Assembly: GCA_940337035.1 (NCBI GenBank)
Contig: CALNHX010007717.1
Location: forward strand, 1-64,000
Source of the DNA: Agriotes lineatus
Lineage: Eukaryota; Arthropoda; Insecta; Coleoptera; Elateridae
Reading direction: 5' to 3'
DNA length: 64,000 nt
Below the pieces are notes generated by a model. It did not search any database and was not told the DNA's origin. It worked only from the letters and a program-made list of their open reading frames with translations. Shown here in pieces: positions 21,761 through 32,694 of this stretch. Every line of letters begins with the position of its first letter. Within the stretch, counting starts at the first letter, position 1. A program made the position numbers and the translations under genes.

Positions 21761-22199
21761 ATGTCTCAATATTTTTTCGATGCCTCAATTTTTTTAAGTA
21801 AAATCGTAGTAAAACGAATAGGTAACTTACCATAATAAGTGTAGCTACATATTACTAAAATTAGTAAAACGAATCTAACAATATAAATATTACGGACACT
21901 GACACAAGTACAATCTGGAAAAAACTGTTTGTTGGTCTTGCTTTTTAAGCTGTATTAATTCAGAGAAATCTTGTGAGTCAGATAATTTCTCAACTAGGTA
22001 AAAAAATCGTTTCATCCCACAAAACTATGTACTTAAATCAAACGCTTTCTGCTACTTCCAAGTTAATTTGCTTTTGGAAACGAAAAATATACATATCCAT
22101 GTTCCATAGAAAGCGGATATAAAAGGGAAAACAAAATGAAACTTGGTTTTCAACTTTTTTAAATCCGAAATTAGTAAATTTACAGATTTTGAGCACCCT

Positions 22200-22251
22200 A
22201 TACCCGACGCCCGAAAGGGCATTAAGGATTAGAGAAGAAGAAGAAGAACAA
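22200..22251 (+). mobile_element. 52-bp LINE 3'-end insertion with 9-bp TSD
   Basis: The direct repeat GAGCACCCT at 22191-22199 and 22252-22260 brackets 52 bp ending in ATTAGAGAAGAAGAAGAAGA. The (GAA)n tail and the CGCCCGAAAGGGC stem before it are typical of the 3' ends of RTE-like LINEs. Two other elements here also end in GAAGAAGAA (the tails at 46198 on the minus strand and 58773 on the plus strand). It is an extreme 5' truncation produced by target-primed reverse transcription. Confidence 0.8.
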
Positions 22252-22289
22252 GAGCACCCTGTATACATATAGCATTAACACCCAGAGAT

Positions 22290-22690
22290 ACTATTTCAGA
22301 CTCAAAAGGTAAGTAGTTGACAAAAAAATATATTTTTTTGGTAACTTTTTTTTTCAATTGTTTTGTTACATCAGCTGCCTGAAATTTAGCATTTTTTACA
22401 TAACATCTTTAATATTTCCAAAACAGTTAACTTTAGACCTTTAGTGCTTTATATTCAAATGATTAGCATTTCCACGTAACGCTTTTAAATAAATTCAACT
22501 AAAAACGCAAAAGAAACATCTATTTCCAAAACCTGTGGAGTAGTCAGTTCATATTTTTGTATTTCTTATCAAAAACTATCGGTCATACAATTATCAGTAA
22601 ATGACTTACCTTAATACTCTTGTAAAAACACCGCACGGTTCAAGTTTTATTAGTGTGTGATGTAGACTGAACGAGATCACTTTTCCCAAT
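22290..22690. repeat. Mixed dispersed-repeat fragments
   Basis: 22300-22400 resembles 16720-16830 (GTAACTTTTTTTTTCAATTG against GTAACGTTTTGCTTCATTG). 22500-22690 resembles 41755-41910 and 44235-44400: GTGGAGTAGTCAG, ATGACTTACCTTAATACT and GATGTAGACTGAACGA are inverted relatives of their sequences. No coding sequence. From 22700 to 23750 I see nothing supported. Confidence 0.5.
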
Positions 22691-23781
22691 GACAGACAAC
22701 TGCTGGTAGATTATTCGTATAAAACGGCATTACTATGATTGTATATATGTTGACATATCAATTTTTGGAATTTATAATATATACCTAGTTGGCTGCGTAA
22801 TTGACCTGCTGGCGGTATTGAACTATGCACTAATAATTTTAATACATGTACCTTTACGCTAACTATAGAGATATAAAACGCACAATTCGAAGCACAGCGG
22901 TTGTCTTTCCAATATTGACACAATGTTGTGCAATATATTATAACAAATACATAGTAAGGAAGTATAGTAACCAAGGTCGACTGCATTCATAAGGACCAGT
23001 TCCTACAAGGCCATTCCATTTTGACTTCGCCGTATTTGCAGATTCGTGCAAGGTCGACTACAATGTTCAAAACATTTAGCAAAGCGATCAGCGATTTTAT
23101 AATGTGTGGTATTGTACATGTACAATACATGGAAAATACGTATACATTTTTCCAAGTTCATAATGTGTCAAGTCGCTACCATTATATAAAAGCTTTAGAT
23201 AGCTCTATTACACCTTATGTTCACATCTCTGATGATCGTTTGCACTGACAGTTAGACATTTCCAAATTACATTGATGAAGTCCAAAATGTATCTGCAGAA
23301 ATGAAAATGAAAGGGTTGTCGAGCGAGACTACCCATGCGTAAAATTTACTACTCAGTCCACTTATTTACTTCAAGAAGTCGGGTTTTTAATCGTTAGATT
23401 GTTCTACAAACTCCAAGGAACTAAGAATCTAGAAAGGGGGCATATCTTGTTAAAATTTCTAGAGAAAAATTACCCCTTAGAGCAAGTATTTTTGAAGTAA
23501 TTTCAATTTTACATTCTGCATACACGCAAGTGACATTCATCTATGTGTATCATAATTTTGTTTCAGGCTCATTTTAGAAAAAACATCAATTTGAATCTAC
23601 AAGAATTGACAATAAGAAATTATTAAAATGGAATTCCATTTCCACCTTTATAACAACAAATTTTTACAGCCCTCCTCCAAACAAGCGAAAATACGTAAGT
23701 AAAAATTTGTGATTTAACAGTTGGTTTGTATATATTTATTTACCGATGGGACCACAATCCTATAACATAAAATCGTTGCTC

Positions 23782-23815
23782 TCTTTCTTTCTTTCTTTCT
23801 TTCTATCTTTCTATG
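23782..23815. repeat. (CTTT)n microsatellite
   Basis: A short imperfect run of CTTT units, about seven, in otherwise non-coding sequence. It is followed by TGTTCGCTATCTCCTCCGAA, a conserved-looking lead of a dispersed repeat with one copy here. Confidence 0.7.
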
Positions 23816-24079
23816 TTTGTTCGCTATCTCCTCCGAAGATACTGAACCGATTAAGTTGTACAATGGCTTAAAAGTTTACTAATTTTTAGACTTAGATCGT
23901 AGGCCGGTTTTTATTTACAAAAATAGTACCAAAAAGATTTAATTTAATTAAATCCTCTAAGCAGCGGAGCGGAGCGCCTGGCGCCGTGGGCTACGGTGTG
24001 ATAGCTGCTGTCGCCGTGTGCCATTAGCTCGGGTAAAAACCTATGTTCATATATCATTATAGGGGCGCATTATTCAAAC

Positions 24080-24151
24080 AACCCAGGTTGGTCCTGTGGT
24101 AGAGTGCTCGCCTGCAACGCGGGTGGCCCGGGTTCGATTCCCGGCGATGCA
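24080..24151 (+). repeat. tRNA-Gly-like relic
   Basis: From GGTCCTGTGGTAGAGTGCTC through CCGGGTTCGATTCCCGG to GATGCA the sequence follows a tRNA-Gly(GCC) gene. A box, anticodon stem CTCGC/GCGGG, B box and T arm are all visible. The anticodon position reads GCA instead of GCC, and the 5' acceptor strand (ACCCAGG) cannot pair with the 3' strand CGATGCA. It is therefore not a functional tRNA gene; it is a tRNA pseudogene or the head of a SINE. Confidence 0.7.
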
Positions 24152-24159
24152 TCCTTTTT

Positions 24160-24360
24160 TTACTTCCTTTTACGATAAAGGAAGTATTAGATTCACCCCA
24201 AAATGCGAAATTGAGTTGGCAACAGATCTTCGCGTTTCAGAGTCCATTGAACCCAAAAAAAATTGTTTTTTATTAGTCTGTCTGTGTGTCTGTCTGTCTG
24301 TCTGTCTGTCTGTGTGTCTGTCTGTGTGTGTGTGTCTGTGAACAGAATATCTCAAAAACG
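24160..24360 (+). repeat. Dispersed repeat with (CTGT)n tract
   Basis: TTACTTCCTTTTACGATAAA and GGAAGTATTAG form a small inverted pair. Then come CTTCGCGTTTCAGAGTCCAT, a CTGT/CTGTGTGT microsatellite at 24278-24340, and CAGAATATCTCAAAAACGAA. It is related to 15340-15480. Cys/Val/Leu-rich reading frames across the CTGT tract are artefacts of the microsatellite. Confidence 0.7.
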
Positions 24361-24559
24361 AAAAGAGGTATGGCGTTGTGTAAAGAGGGGATAACGGTCG
24401 GCCTTACCTTTTGGCGAAAGTTATATTTGATATTTTGCCGGCTGGTAACTATCGACCTAATTGGGCTAGCTCGCAGCGAGGGTCGCAGGGTTCCAGCTAT
24501 GCTGAAAAAGTATAATAAAAAAAAGGAGAGGGCGCCAGGTCCTCGACTCAGTTCGAATC

Positions 24560-27500
24560 CATGTGCCGGACCGTGCACAAGGTAAAGACAATTTCCAGCA
24601 GAACAAAGAAAAATAATCAAATCAACCACCAAAGAAAATATCACAGCTTTATTATTAAATGGTGGAAATGTACTATAGTGCAAATACAAACATAAATGTA
24701 TAATAAATCAGGCAAGCGTTTAAATACATACACGTATCCATACGTTGTAATAATTATAAATTTCAATGTAAATATATATATCTAAATAAATTACAACAAA
24801 TGCAGGCAAAAAGAAGAAATGAAGTTTTGAGCCAAAAATAAATATTACCATGCAAATATTCGTAAAGCTAAATTTAGGCCGCGAATCGTTGGACGATACA
24901 AACACTCTAAAAAGAAACGAGAGTACGCAGGGCGTCGCGGAGACAATTAAAATAATTTGATTAAGCGCGAGTCGCGGAGCGAGTTTAAAATTTCTCGTAT
25001 ACCGGCTCAGAGCAATACAAGTCCACCTTGGCTAACGTTTCAACCCCGAGGGTTAGCCCTAAATGACGCTATATCTATTGCGATGGTATTTAGCCCTCAA
25101 ATCGGCTCTGATTGCAGTACAAGCAAATAGCAAATTAAATCATTAAAGCACAGAGTTGTAATAATGCAAGCATCTGAGAAAAATTCACATAAATTGCCAA
25201 ATCATATTAACACTGGTATAATTCGCCAATGAAATTGATTGTAATTGAATAGGCACAGAAATATGGAAGCTCAAATTCCGTGTATTGGGTTTAGCAATAT
25301 AATTTTAATCGTAATATAATAGATTTGCACAAACTAAAAACCGAATCTAAATTAATTAAGAACTGGCACAAAAAGTTCAAGTTAGACACAGCTTAAAAAT
25401 GGAAGCGTAGAAAGTAAAGTCATTATAGAATGGGTAGCAAATGAACATTTTTAAATAAAAGGTGAGAACAAGAATGACTAGAAGAATAAGGCAAAGAACA
25501 TAGAAAAGCCAGGCAAGTCATTTATGACATGAAAATACAAGACTTGGGGATTTGAAGAGATTGAAATAGCAAGAAATTAGATGGAATTCAAATAAGCAAG
25601 AAATTAGACAATGTTGGTGGATTAAAAAAACTAGTCAGTGCAGTGATAAACAATGGGCATTTAAGTGTTATAAAAATGAAGTGAGTGGCGCATTAAAAAA
25701 CATTGAGAAATAAACAATTCCAAAAGATAATAATTTTAGTACATAGGAGATTGTAATTAACTGATAAAATTTGTTAAAATTAGATTATAAGTTATGTTTT
25801 TGTACCTGGTTGATTTCCTACAATTCAAATCTGTAGACAGTGTTTTGTCAATAACGAGGGGATAGCTTTTGTTCTGAATAAATTGGTAAAAGTTCAGTTC
25901 CCGTTCCCGTGGATGGCGAGGTATTTTCCCAGGATTTTCAATTAAAATAGTCAAGTGGAGCCCCATAAAACAAAATGCGAATACAGCGTCCTTTTTAAGA
26001 ATGCACCAATAGCTAACGATCTGGAAAAACAAAGGAATACATAGACGCTACTTGAAGGCAATTATTAAAAATCTTACCGTAAGATTTGTTCATTAATTTG
26101 CTTGATAAATCAATTCCAAACGCGAGCTGAGAAAACTTGATCTTGGTGTGATAGAATTGACATTTCAGTTTCACAACGGCGCATCACGCCTACATTTTTA
26201 GTTCACCTGTTACGTTCCAGAGGCGTACCATAAAATTTTAACTAGGAAAGTTTAGGAACCCAAGACCTGAGATTTTGAGTTTTATTTTCATGTCTCTGTA
26301 TGTAAATGAGCTAGCAAAATTAGTAAATCAGATGAATGGATTAGGTAAAGGGCAAACTACCATAAGAGTAATTCACAATTTTGGCGTACCCAATGAAATA
26401 AATTAATCAGTTAGTTTGATTTTGCAAGTGGTAGAACTAAATTAAATATTGTGTGGTGGCTCTTTTTATTTATTACATTAATTGTAAACCTACAAATATT
26501 ATTGGTATAGGGTCATTGCACTATATCCAAAATTTTCTAATGGGCGGAATCAACGTGCGTTTGCGTGGCCACACATGAACGACGGTGTCCATATTAAAAT
26601 GCATTAAGTGTACGTATGTATATTTACATGCTAAAGATAGCAAAGGCTTGGATTTGCCCCTTACTCGGTTAGCGGAGATCTGCAAATAATCACAATGCTC
26701 CCGTAGTGGGTTTACGAGACACTGCCACTGTAGTGTGCCTATCTTCAAGCCGAACGTTTGACATGAAAATATTAGTTACTGTTTTGTGATGAAAATAGCG
26801 AAGCTTTAAGGCGTCCGAACTGTGTTATGCAAACGGGTGAGTAAAAGCGACGTTCAGATAGGACACAAGTGAAGCTCAAAGCACTACAAGTTCTACTCTA
26901 TAAATTTTTCAGATAACAGAGGTCAGTGGATTGGGAGACCCGAAGGCACAAACGGAGCAATACACAGGTAAACCTTATGACTTCAATTTAGCAAGTAGCA
27001 GAGGGTAACCGCATGTCATTGCGCGGCGGCCCTAACAAGAATAACACAATTACAAATATTACTAAACTAACGATGCACGAAACCTACTATCGCACAATGC
27101 CCGAAGTACTAACGGCATGAAACAGTATGATTCAATTATAAGTTACAACAGGCGCAACGCATATTAACTACAATAACGTCTTGCCTGCAGGAAAGTTCAC
27201 CAGAACCTAACCTCTCCGTTTGCTCCCCTGTGGTTGGGCGAAGCTAGCGAAGCAACGAGGACGGCCGCAGCTGCGGGATGCAGTGCCAGCTATGGAGGCT
27301 GCAAAACGACTTGCAGGTGGGTGTAAAGCAGTTGCTCACTCTTCAGCGTTGCCCACAAGAGTTGCAAAATTCACAGGCGATGCGACCATCTTAGGGGCCC
27401 AGTGCATCGGACTGGATTGTAGCAGGGTGCAGTCGAACGGGGTAGGTCTACTCCAGACAGGAAGGATTTCAACCAGATGGGGAGTGTCTTAACTCCCACG

Positions 27501-28190
27501 GAAATTGGCTAAAAACGCACAGAATCCAAATGTATTCCCGATTAAAAAGAAACTGGCCTAATCTTACCTCGAGCTGGGGTGGAGCCGAAAGAAGCGTGCT
27601 AAAGTCGGTTCCAGGAGATCCGCCAAAAGCGAAGGGACGCAAGTAAGTAGCTAATCAATTAATTACGAACGCCCACGATAACGCAGAAATGCTTCCAGAT
27701 CCCTCAAACAATCTATTCGAAGAGGCGAGCCCTGCCAAAGGGCTATGAAGCACTTAGCTGCAGAGGAAAACCTACTAGCACGACAGTTTAGCTTGAAAAG
27801 AAAGCCGAAAAATTCAAAAACCCAGCCCACAGGTCATATGATAACAAAATTTGGGCCTGAAGATGCCAAAAAAACCAGTCAGGCAAGTTTGACTGCAGGA
27901 AAAAGATAACATTGCTCTAGCAACAAATGGAATAGTTAAAAATAATTTGTATCACCGGTTGCCTAGCGGCCGTAACCAAATATTTGTAAAAATATAGCAA
28001 GAATAAACCTAATTTGCAAGATATGAGTAGTTAAACGAGGGGTTGTTTACGAAACTGCATGATAATTATAGGAGAGTAATTAAAAATAAGATATAGCCAA
28101 GTATACCCAGTTTAAAGCATGCAAAAATTGGCAAAAGCCAACCATAAATATTCAAGTTCAAAAATTCAGCTAGCAAGTTCAATACTACGG
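24560..28190. other. Long interval without a recognised gene
   Basis: No domain, transposase or retroelement motif is recognised. Two stretches are GC-richer than the rest. One is 26914-26968, bounded by TTTTTCAG and CAG-GTAAAC as a small exon would be. The other is 27180-27660, with TTGCCTGCAG before it and a good 5' splice consensus (CAAGTAAGTA) near 27648. They could be non-coding or UTR exons of a host gene, or an old retroelement. I cannot decide between these from sequence alone. Confidence 0.35.
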
Positions 28191-28199
28191 GGGACGCTC

Positions 28200-28700
28200 C
28201 AAAAGTATCGTAATAGTTGAAACTTCATATATAAGTTTTTTGTACTATGTAGATGCGACAGCAAGCTTTTCAAGAAAATCGCTTAACCGGAAGTAGGTGG
28301 TTACTCTTGTAATTTTTCAGTTTTTTTCGATTTTTTCAAAAACGGCTCTAACGATTTTTTTCAAACTTTATATTTTTATTAAATGTTTAATGTGTATTGT
28401 TGTAACATAGGTAATTTTTCAGTTGAATACTTCTAAAATGGGTTTCTTTTGTTTTTTCTTTTTTGTATTAACTCCTGGTTTAAATACAACACCCGGTATA
28501 TTATACATTTTTGAATTGAGGTTAAAATTCTAGAAAAAATGTGTCTTCAACTAACTCTCTATTTCGTACCGTTTTTGTAGAATTTGCAATTTTTGAAAAT
28601 TTTTGACAAATGCTTAAAAATTAAAAATCAATTTTTGGCCAAATATAAGATCACTGTAAAAGGAAGTTGTGTGAGTGTATCACACCAGATTTTTTAATTT
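28200..28700 (+). repeat. Dispersed repeat, inverted relative of 16828-17035
   Basis: Contains CGGAAGTAGGTGGTTACTCT, AACTAACTCTCTATTTCGTA, TTGACAAATGCTTAAAAATT and GTGTATCACACCAGATTTTT. All of these appear, inverted, in 16828-17035. The left edge GGGGGACGCTCCAAAAGTAT may be the element start. Non-coding. Confidence 0.6.
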
Positions 28701-28767
28701 ATATTAATGAATCTCTCTTTAATTAGCGAACCGAAGCGTAGTTCGGGTAACTCACTAGTTATATATA

Positions 28768-29031
28768 ACAGCAATGAGATATGAACAAGAAAATAACAGG
28801 TATTGTTTGAGTAAGAAAGAGATAAACATAGTAGCAAATATTCGAGGAGGCTTGACTCTCATTTTAATATGACTTATGTCAACTAAACATGCAAGCTCGG
28901 CAGATAACCCGTCCAGCCTCGCCACATAAAATATAACTTTTGCTCCTAATAACATAATATACTATTTTCGTATGGTCATCTCTTTCTTACTGGAGCATTC
29001 TATTTTGTTGTTCATGTTATCTCATTGCTGT
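28768..29031. mobile_element. MITE with ACAGCAATGAGAT ends, holding a foreign insertion
   Basis: The ends ACAGCAATGAGATATGAAC and GTTCATGTTATCTCATTGCT are inverted repeats of about 50 bp with TA on each flank. A second copy is at 42571-42779. Compared with it, this copy carries an extra segment (about 28890-28968, CTCGGCAGATAACCCGTCC to CATAATATACTATT) that matches the right half of the foldback at 41130-41265. So a partial foldback lies inside the MITE. No ORF. Confidence 0.8.
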
Positions 29032-29039
29032 TATACTCG

Positions 29040-29231
29040 TATATAATTACTCCTCCTAAACGGCTGGACCGATTTTGATGAACTTTTTTGTGTGTATTTG
29101 AGTGGGTGCCTGGATGGTTTAGATTCACAATTGGATCCGGTAGATGGCGCTGCAATCGGGTTCTAGGAAAATTTTTTTTTGACGATTTTTTAATTTTTTA
29201 AAAAGATTTATCGCATATGAGAACATATAAC
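29040..29231 (+). mobile_element. Helitron-like element copy 1, left part
   Basis: CTCCTAAACGGCTGGACCGA through GATGGTTTAGATTCACAATT to ATATAAC matches the left half of the element at 31208-31571. The copy is interrupted by the LTR-type insertion starting at 29232 and resumes at 31006. Confidence 0.75.
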
Positions 29232-30013
29232 TGTAACGGTACTAGCCCTCTGCTAATTAGGGCTAATGAATTTAACTAATTTTTCCTTCAGGTAGCTTAT
29301 CAGTCGGAGATGAATTCGTTCCGCCAGATATACACTTGAAGATTAACAAGCAAACACTAAGATAACTCTAAACAGTTTAATTATAAGATTCAGTATTTAC
29401 AAACATAGGTATTGTTCTTTAGAAATCAAATAAAATGTATTTTACAATGTGTTTTAATCAATTATGTTGGGGACCCGGCTGCTCGTTCCTTGCGTGCTGG
29501 CATCCCACTTTACATCCGTGTGTGGAAGGTCCGAGTAGCAGCCTTCTACAGAAATCGCCCGGACGCCACTGATCGCGAAGACGAATCGCCCAAAGTAAGC
29601 CGCAGTTGTGCCAACTTCCGGACGCAAACGTCCCCTTCGGTGTCGAAACCGCGTGTAACTGTAAATATAGGTTAATCTCGAATATGTAATATTTTTCGCC
29701 TTACAACTCCGTGCTAGCGGTCTAACTCTCGTGGACACGGTGGAGTGTTTGTGCGACTGGCAGCCGGTGGGGGAGTTGTTGACGTTCCGACACCTGGAGG
29801 TCCGGTTCGAGGAGGTTACTTCCACAGCTCGTGTCTCCGCGAGTGCTGCAGCTGACAGGTAGCGATTTCGAACGGTAAGTGCAATCCTATAGTCAAACAG
29901 AAATTAAACACAATCTTATAGTGGTCTTCCAGGCCGTGCAAACAAAGTGTTGGACGCTGGATTTATTTTGTATCGCCAAAATTGACGTATGAAACGGCCT
30001 GGTTTGTTTAACC

Positions 30014-30302
30014 CATATATCTAATACTTACTATATTGCTAGCGGCTATGAGTGGGAAACTGGCCGATGAAGTGAGACACACAACCAACTCCTTCATGTA
30101 TACGGTGAGCTGTGCGCAAGCGCGGCGGCGTCGTCCGCCCAATGGGGAAGTGGTCAAGTTTAAAATTCGCTTCTAAAGGCGGAGTTCGAATTCACACGCA
30201 TGCGCACGAGACGCGTTATACTATAAGTGAGACTATGTCGGCGCCGTAATGTTTTCTGAAGTTTCCAGGCCCTACCAGCAATATATGTGTACTATATATA
30301 TG
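30014..30302. mobile_element. 289-bp MITE, copy 2, nested in the LTR
   Basis: It starts CATATATCTAATAC and ends GTACTATATATATG, flanked by the perfect 8-bp duplication GTTTAACC (30006-30013 and 30303-30310). It is collinear with 1886-2174, same length, roughly 90% identical by eye. Since it lies inside the candidate LTR, it inserted after it. Confidence 0.85.
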
Positions 30303-30364
30303 GTTTAACCCTCGTTTCGAATACGTCGTCCAGGAAATTTTGTTGCAATCGTTTACTCCAAGCT

Positions 30365-30535
30365 ACGTTTCAATAATTATTAGTTCGGGATATTTACAAG
30401 GGTTAAATTTCAAACAACGGAACGGTTTCAATTGTTATTAATTCGGGATATTTACAAGTGTTAAATTTTAAACAACGGAACGGTTTCAATTATTATTAAT
30501 TCGGGATATTTACAAGGGTTAAATTTCAACAGCGA
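30365..30535. repeat. Tandem repeat, three units of about 60 bp
   Basis: The unit TTATTAATTCGGGATATTTA then AAATTT-AACAACGGAACG recurs three times with small differences (ACAAGGGTTAAA against ACAAGTGTTAAA). It lies inside the candidate LTR, and such tandem blocks are common in LTR U3 regions. Confidence 0.75.
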
Positions 30536-31005
30536 AACGGTGTCCCATTAGTGAGCGTCGTTTCTTAAGCTGTTTACTCAGGAAACGAACAATAGCTAGG
30601 AACACGGTCTCCAAGACTGGAGGCTTCGGGTTCAAACTTAGCTCAGGGAAAATGCTAAGATGGGGACGGGAAAAATTCTCTAAACGGTCGGATAGGATCA
30701 GGGTTGGGGAGGATTTGGGGCTGGAAGGATACTGGAATGTATGCGGATGAATGTATGAATGAAGTCTGCCCCTTGGAACGGACGAGAAGCGGCTTTTATA
30801 GCTCCTCTTCGTGTTTCGTGCATCAAGCCACCACCTCGGGCGTTCTAAGTGGGGAGCAGCGCAATACGTGCAGCAGGGATCTCTTGATGACGTAGCCGGC
30901 CGCGCGTGCGAAAAATTCAAACTTGTGACGTAGAAATCGCTAGGCTGGAACGCGCGAATTGATTTTAATTCACAAAAACGCGTTTCGACTGGGCGAATCG
31001 TTACA

Positions 31006-31142
31006 TAACCACCAAAATTTCACCCTCCCCCAAAACCACCCAATATTTTTTAAAATAAAAAAGTCGAAAATTCGAATATCGAAAAAACGTTTAGCTGGCA
31101 GGCAAACTAACGTTCGGTCAGGACGTCTGTCGGGTCGCCTAA
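31006..31142 (+). mobile_element. Helitron-like element copy 1, right part
   Basis: It resumes after the LTR with CACCAAAATTTCACCCTCCC and AATTCGAATATCGAAAAAAC. It ends AACGTTCGGTCAGGACGTCT then GTCGGGTCGCCTAA, so the 3' end is CTAA, fitting the Helitron CTRR rule. 31143-31207 repeats part of the internal C-rich block. Confidence 0.65.
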
Positions 31143-31207
31143 AATTTCACTCCCCCCCCCCACCACCCTCCAATATTTTTTAAAATGAAAATCTTTTTAT
31201 ATATAAT

Positions 31208-31571
31208 TCTTCTGTACGTGTGTATGTGACTGAACTCCTAAACGGCTTGACCAATTTTGATGAAATTATTTGTGTGTTTGAGTGGGTTCCTGGATGGTTT
31301 AGATTCACAATTGGACCCTGTAGGTGGCTCTGCAATTGGGTTCTAGGATTTTTTTTTAATTTATTGACGATTTTTAAATATTTTTTTAAGATTTGTCGTA
31401 TACCAGTACATATAACCCCAAAATGTTACACCCCCCCCCCCTCCGCACCCCCCACGATATTTTTTAAAATGAAAAAAATCGAAAATTAGAATATCGAAAA
31501 AACGTTTGCTGAACCTGCTAATAGCAGGAAAACCACCGTTCGGGCAGGACAACGTCTGTCGGGTCCGCTAG
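31208..31571 (+). mobile_element. Helitron-like element copy 2
   Basis: Starts TCTTCTGTACGTGTGTATG and ends CAACGTCTGTCGGGTCCGCT-AG. The GGAC...GTCC pair directly before CTAG gives the short 3' hairpin expected of Helitrons, and the base after the end is T. No Rep/helicase is present, so this is non-autonomous. The left flank is T and not the expected A, so the 5' border may be off by a base or more. Confidence 0.65.
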
Positions 31572-31692
31572 TTTAATATATAACTGTTATTTTTAGCTGA
31601 ATCTTATCCAGTAAGGTCTACTATACAATCAAGTGCCACAAATATAAGTGACTGTGGTAGCTAAGTATGAGATATGGGTTATGTATAGGGTA

Positions 31693-31975
31693 ATAATATA
31701 ATTTATCTACTCCTACTGCACAATGGCCATGAATTATGATTCATAATTCACGGTTTGCAGCCAATCATAAAATTCTATTTTCATTATTCAATAGTTTGCA
31801 AATTGCAACCAATCAGAAAATTCTATTTTCATTATTCAATAGGTTGTAGCCAATCACAAAATTCATTCTTATTATTAAATGACTTTTGAAGTTAACAGCT
31901 GTCACAAATGTCATAATTCTGAAATATGAACACAAGGCTCCTATTGCATAGGAGTAGATAAAATATCGTATTATA
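31693..31975. mobile_element. MITE with internal tandem repeats
   Basis: TATAATTTATCTACTCCTAC and GCATAGGAGTAGATAAAATA are terminal inverted repeats. Inside, a unit of about 50 bp (AGCCAATCATAAAATTCTAT then TTCATTATTCAATAG) occurs three times. Non-coding. Confidence 0.65.
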
Positions 31976-32100
31976 TTCGCGATTATGGCCATTATTCACT
32001 CAGATGACTTGCGCCACGCGCCTTCGGCTTGTGGCGCAAATGTCATCTTCGTGAATAATGGCTGTCATAATCGCTCATATAATAATATACTATTATTTCG
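31950..32100. repeat. Foldback element with GGCGCAAATGTCAT core
   Basis: GATTATGGCCATTATTCACT and GTGAATAATGGCTGTCATAA are the arms, then AGATGACTTGCGCCAC / GTGGCGCAAATGTCATCT around GCGCCTTCGGC. The right end is ATATAATAATATACTATTAT; the left end ATATCGTATTATATTC is its inverted relative. The left arm overlaps the right border of the MITE before it. The 32175-32235 stretch after it (AAAACCTAACCTGCTAACCT) is a half copy of the AACCTAACCT family. Confidence 0.65.
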
Positions 32101-32694
32101 GGGAAGTCCCATAATTTTAGTTTTTATTTCGGTAAAGACCTTTATGCGTATTACGTATGTGAGAATTCTCGGAAAACCTAACCTGCTAACCTCAAATTTG
32201 ACATAGACTGACAATACACTTCAGTAGTGCCAAACGTATAACACCTATCAAGGCCTGCACAGAATCATTTTTTTTATCTCACGGTATATGCTTATAATCC
32301 TATCCTAACCAGTGTTGCCAACTTAGTAGATTTTCTACTGAATCTCTTAGAATGAAACACGTATTTAGTGGACTAATTTTCAATCTGGTAGATAGTAGAA
32401 AATCTGGTAGATTACACAAATTTTTTAGTGAATTCCTGGTATTTTTCTTCAATTTTATAAATTAGTAGTCAAAAGCAATGTCAACACTATTGAAGCATGG
32501 CCAGCTTTATTCATACCCACTGAGGCGTAGCGGAAACTGATAAAGCTGGCAATGATTTAAGTAAGTATAATAGCATTTTGCGGGAAAACAAATCTGGTTC
32601 AAATATATAATGGGGGATTTTTTTTAATTATCTGCTCGTAATTGGGGGAAAACATGTAAAAATAGCTTATAAAAAGGTTCTCTTACGAATAGGG

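Larger units (their letters stand above)
29232..31005. mobile_element. Candidate solo LTR inserted in the Helitron-like element
   Basis: The segment begins TGTAACGGTAC and ends GAATCGTTACA. It therefore has TG...CA termini with a 7-bp inverted repeat (TGTAACG / CGTTACA). It is flanked by the 4-bp duplication TAAC (29228-29231 and 31006-31009). The uninterrupted paralogous sequence at 31401-31415 (ACATATAACCCC) shows the empty site. Without the nested MITE it is about 1.48 kb. It is GC-richer than its surroundings, holds a tandem repeat at 30365-30535, and has no protein-coding domain. This is what a solo long terminal repeat looks like, although no internal region exists here to prove the family. 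Confidence 0.72.

Noticed and set aside
24080..24151. A functional tRNA gene
   Set aside because: The acceptor stem cannot pair and the anticodon position is altered.
24096..24689. Cys/Val/Leu-rich and Thr/Gln/Asp-rich frames
   Set aside because: They are translations of the CTGT/CTGTGTGT microsatellite.
29454..29825. 123-codon Arg/Ser-rich frame
   Set aside because: It lies within the GC-rich part of the candidate LTR and shows no domain; the opposite strand is equally open.
30365..30535. Three regularly spaced similar units, CRISPR-like at first sight
   Set aside because: The units are contiguous tandem repeats of about 60 bp without unique spacers, in eukaryotic DNA; no cas genes.
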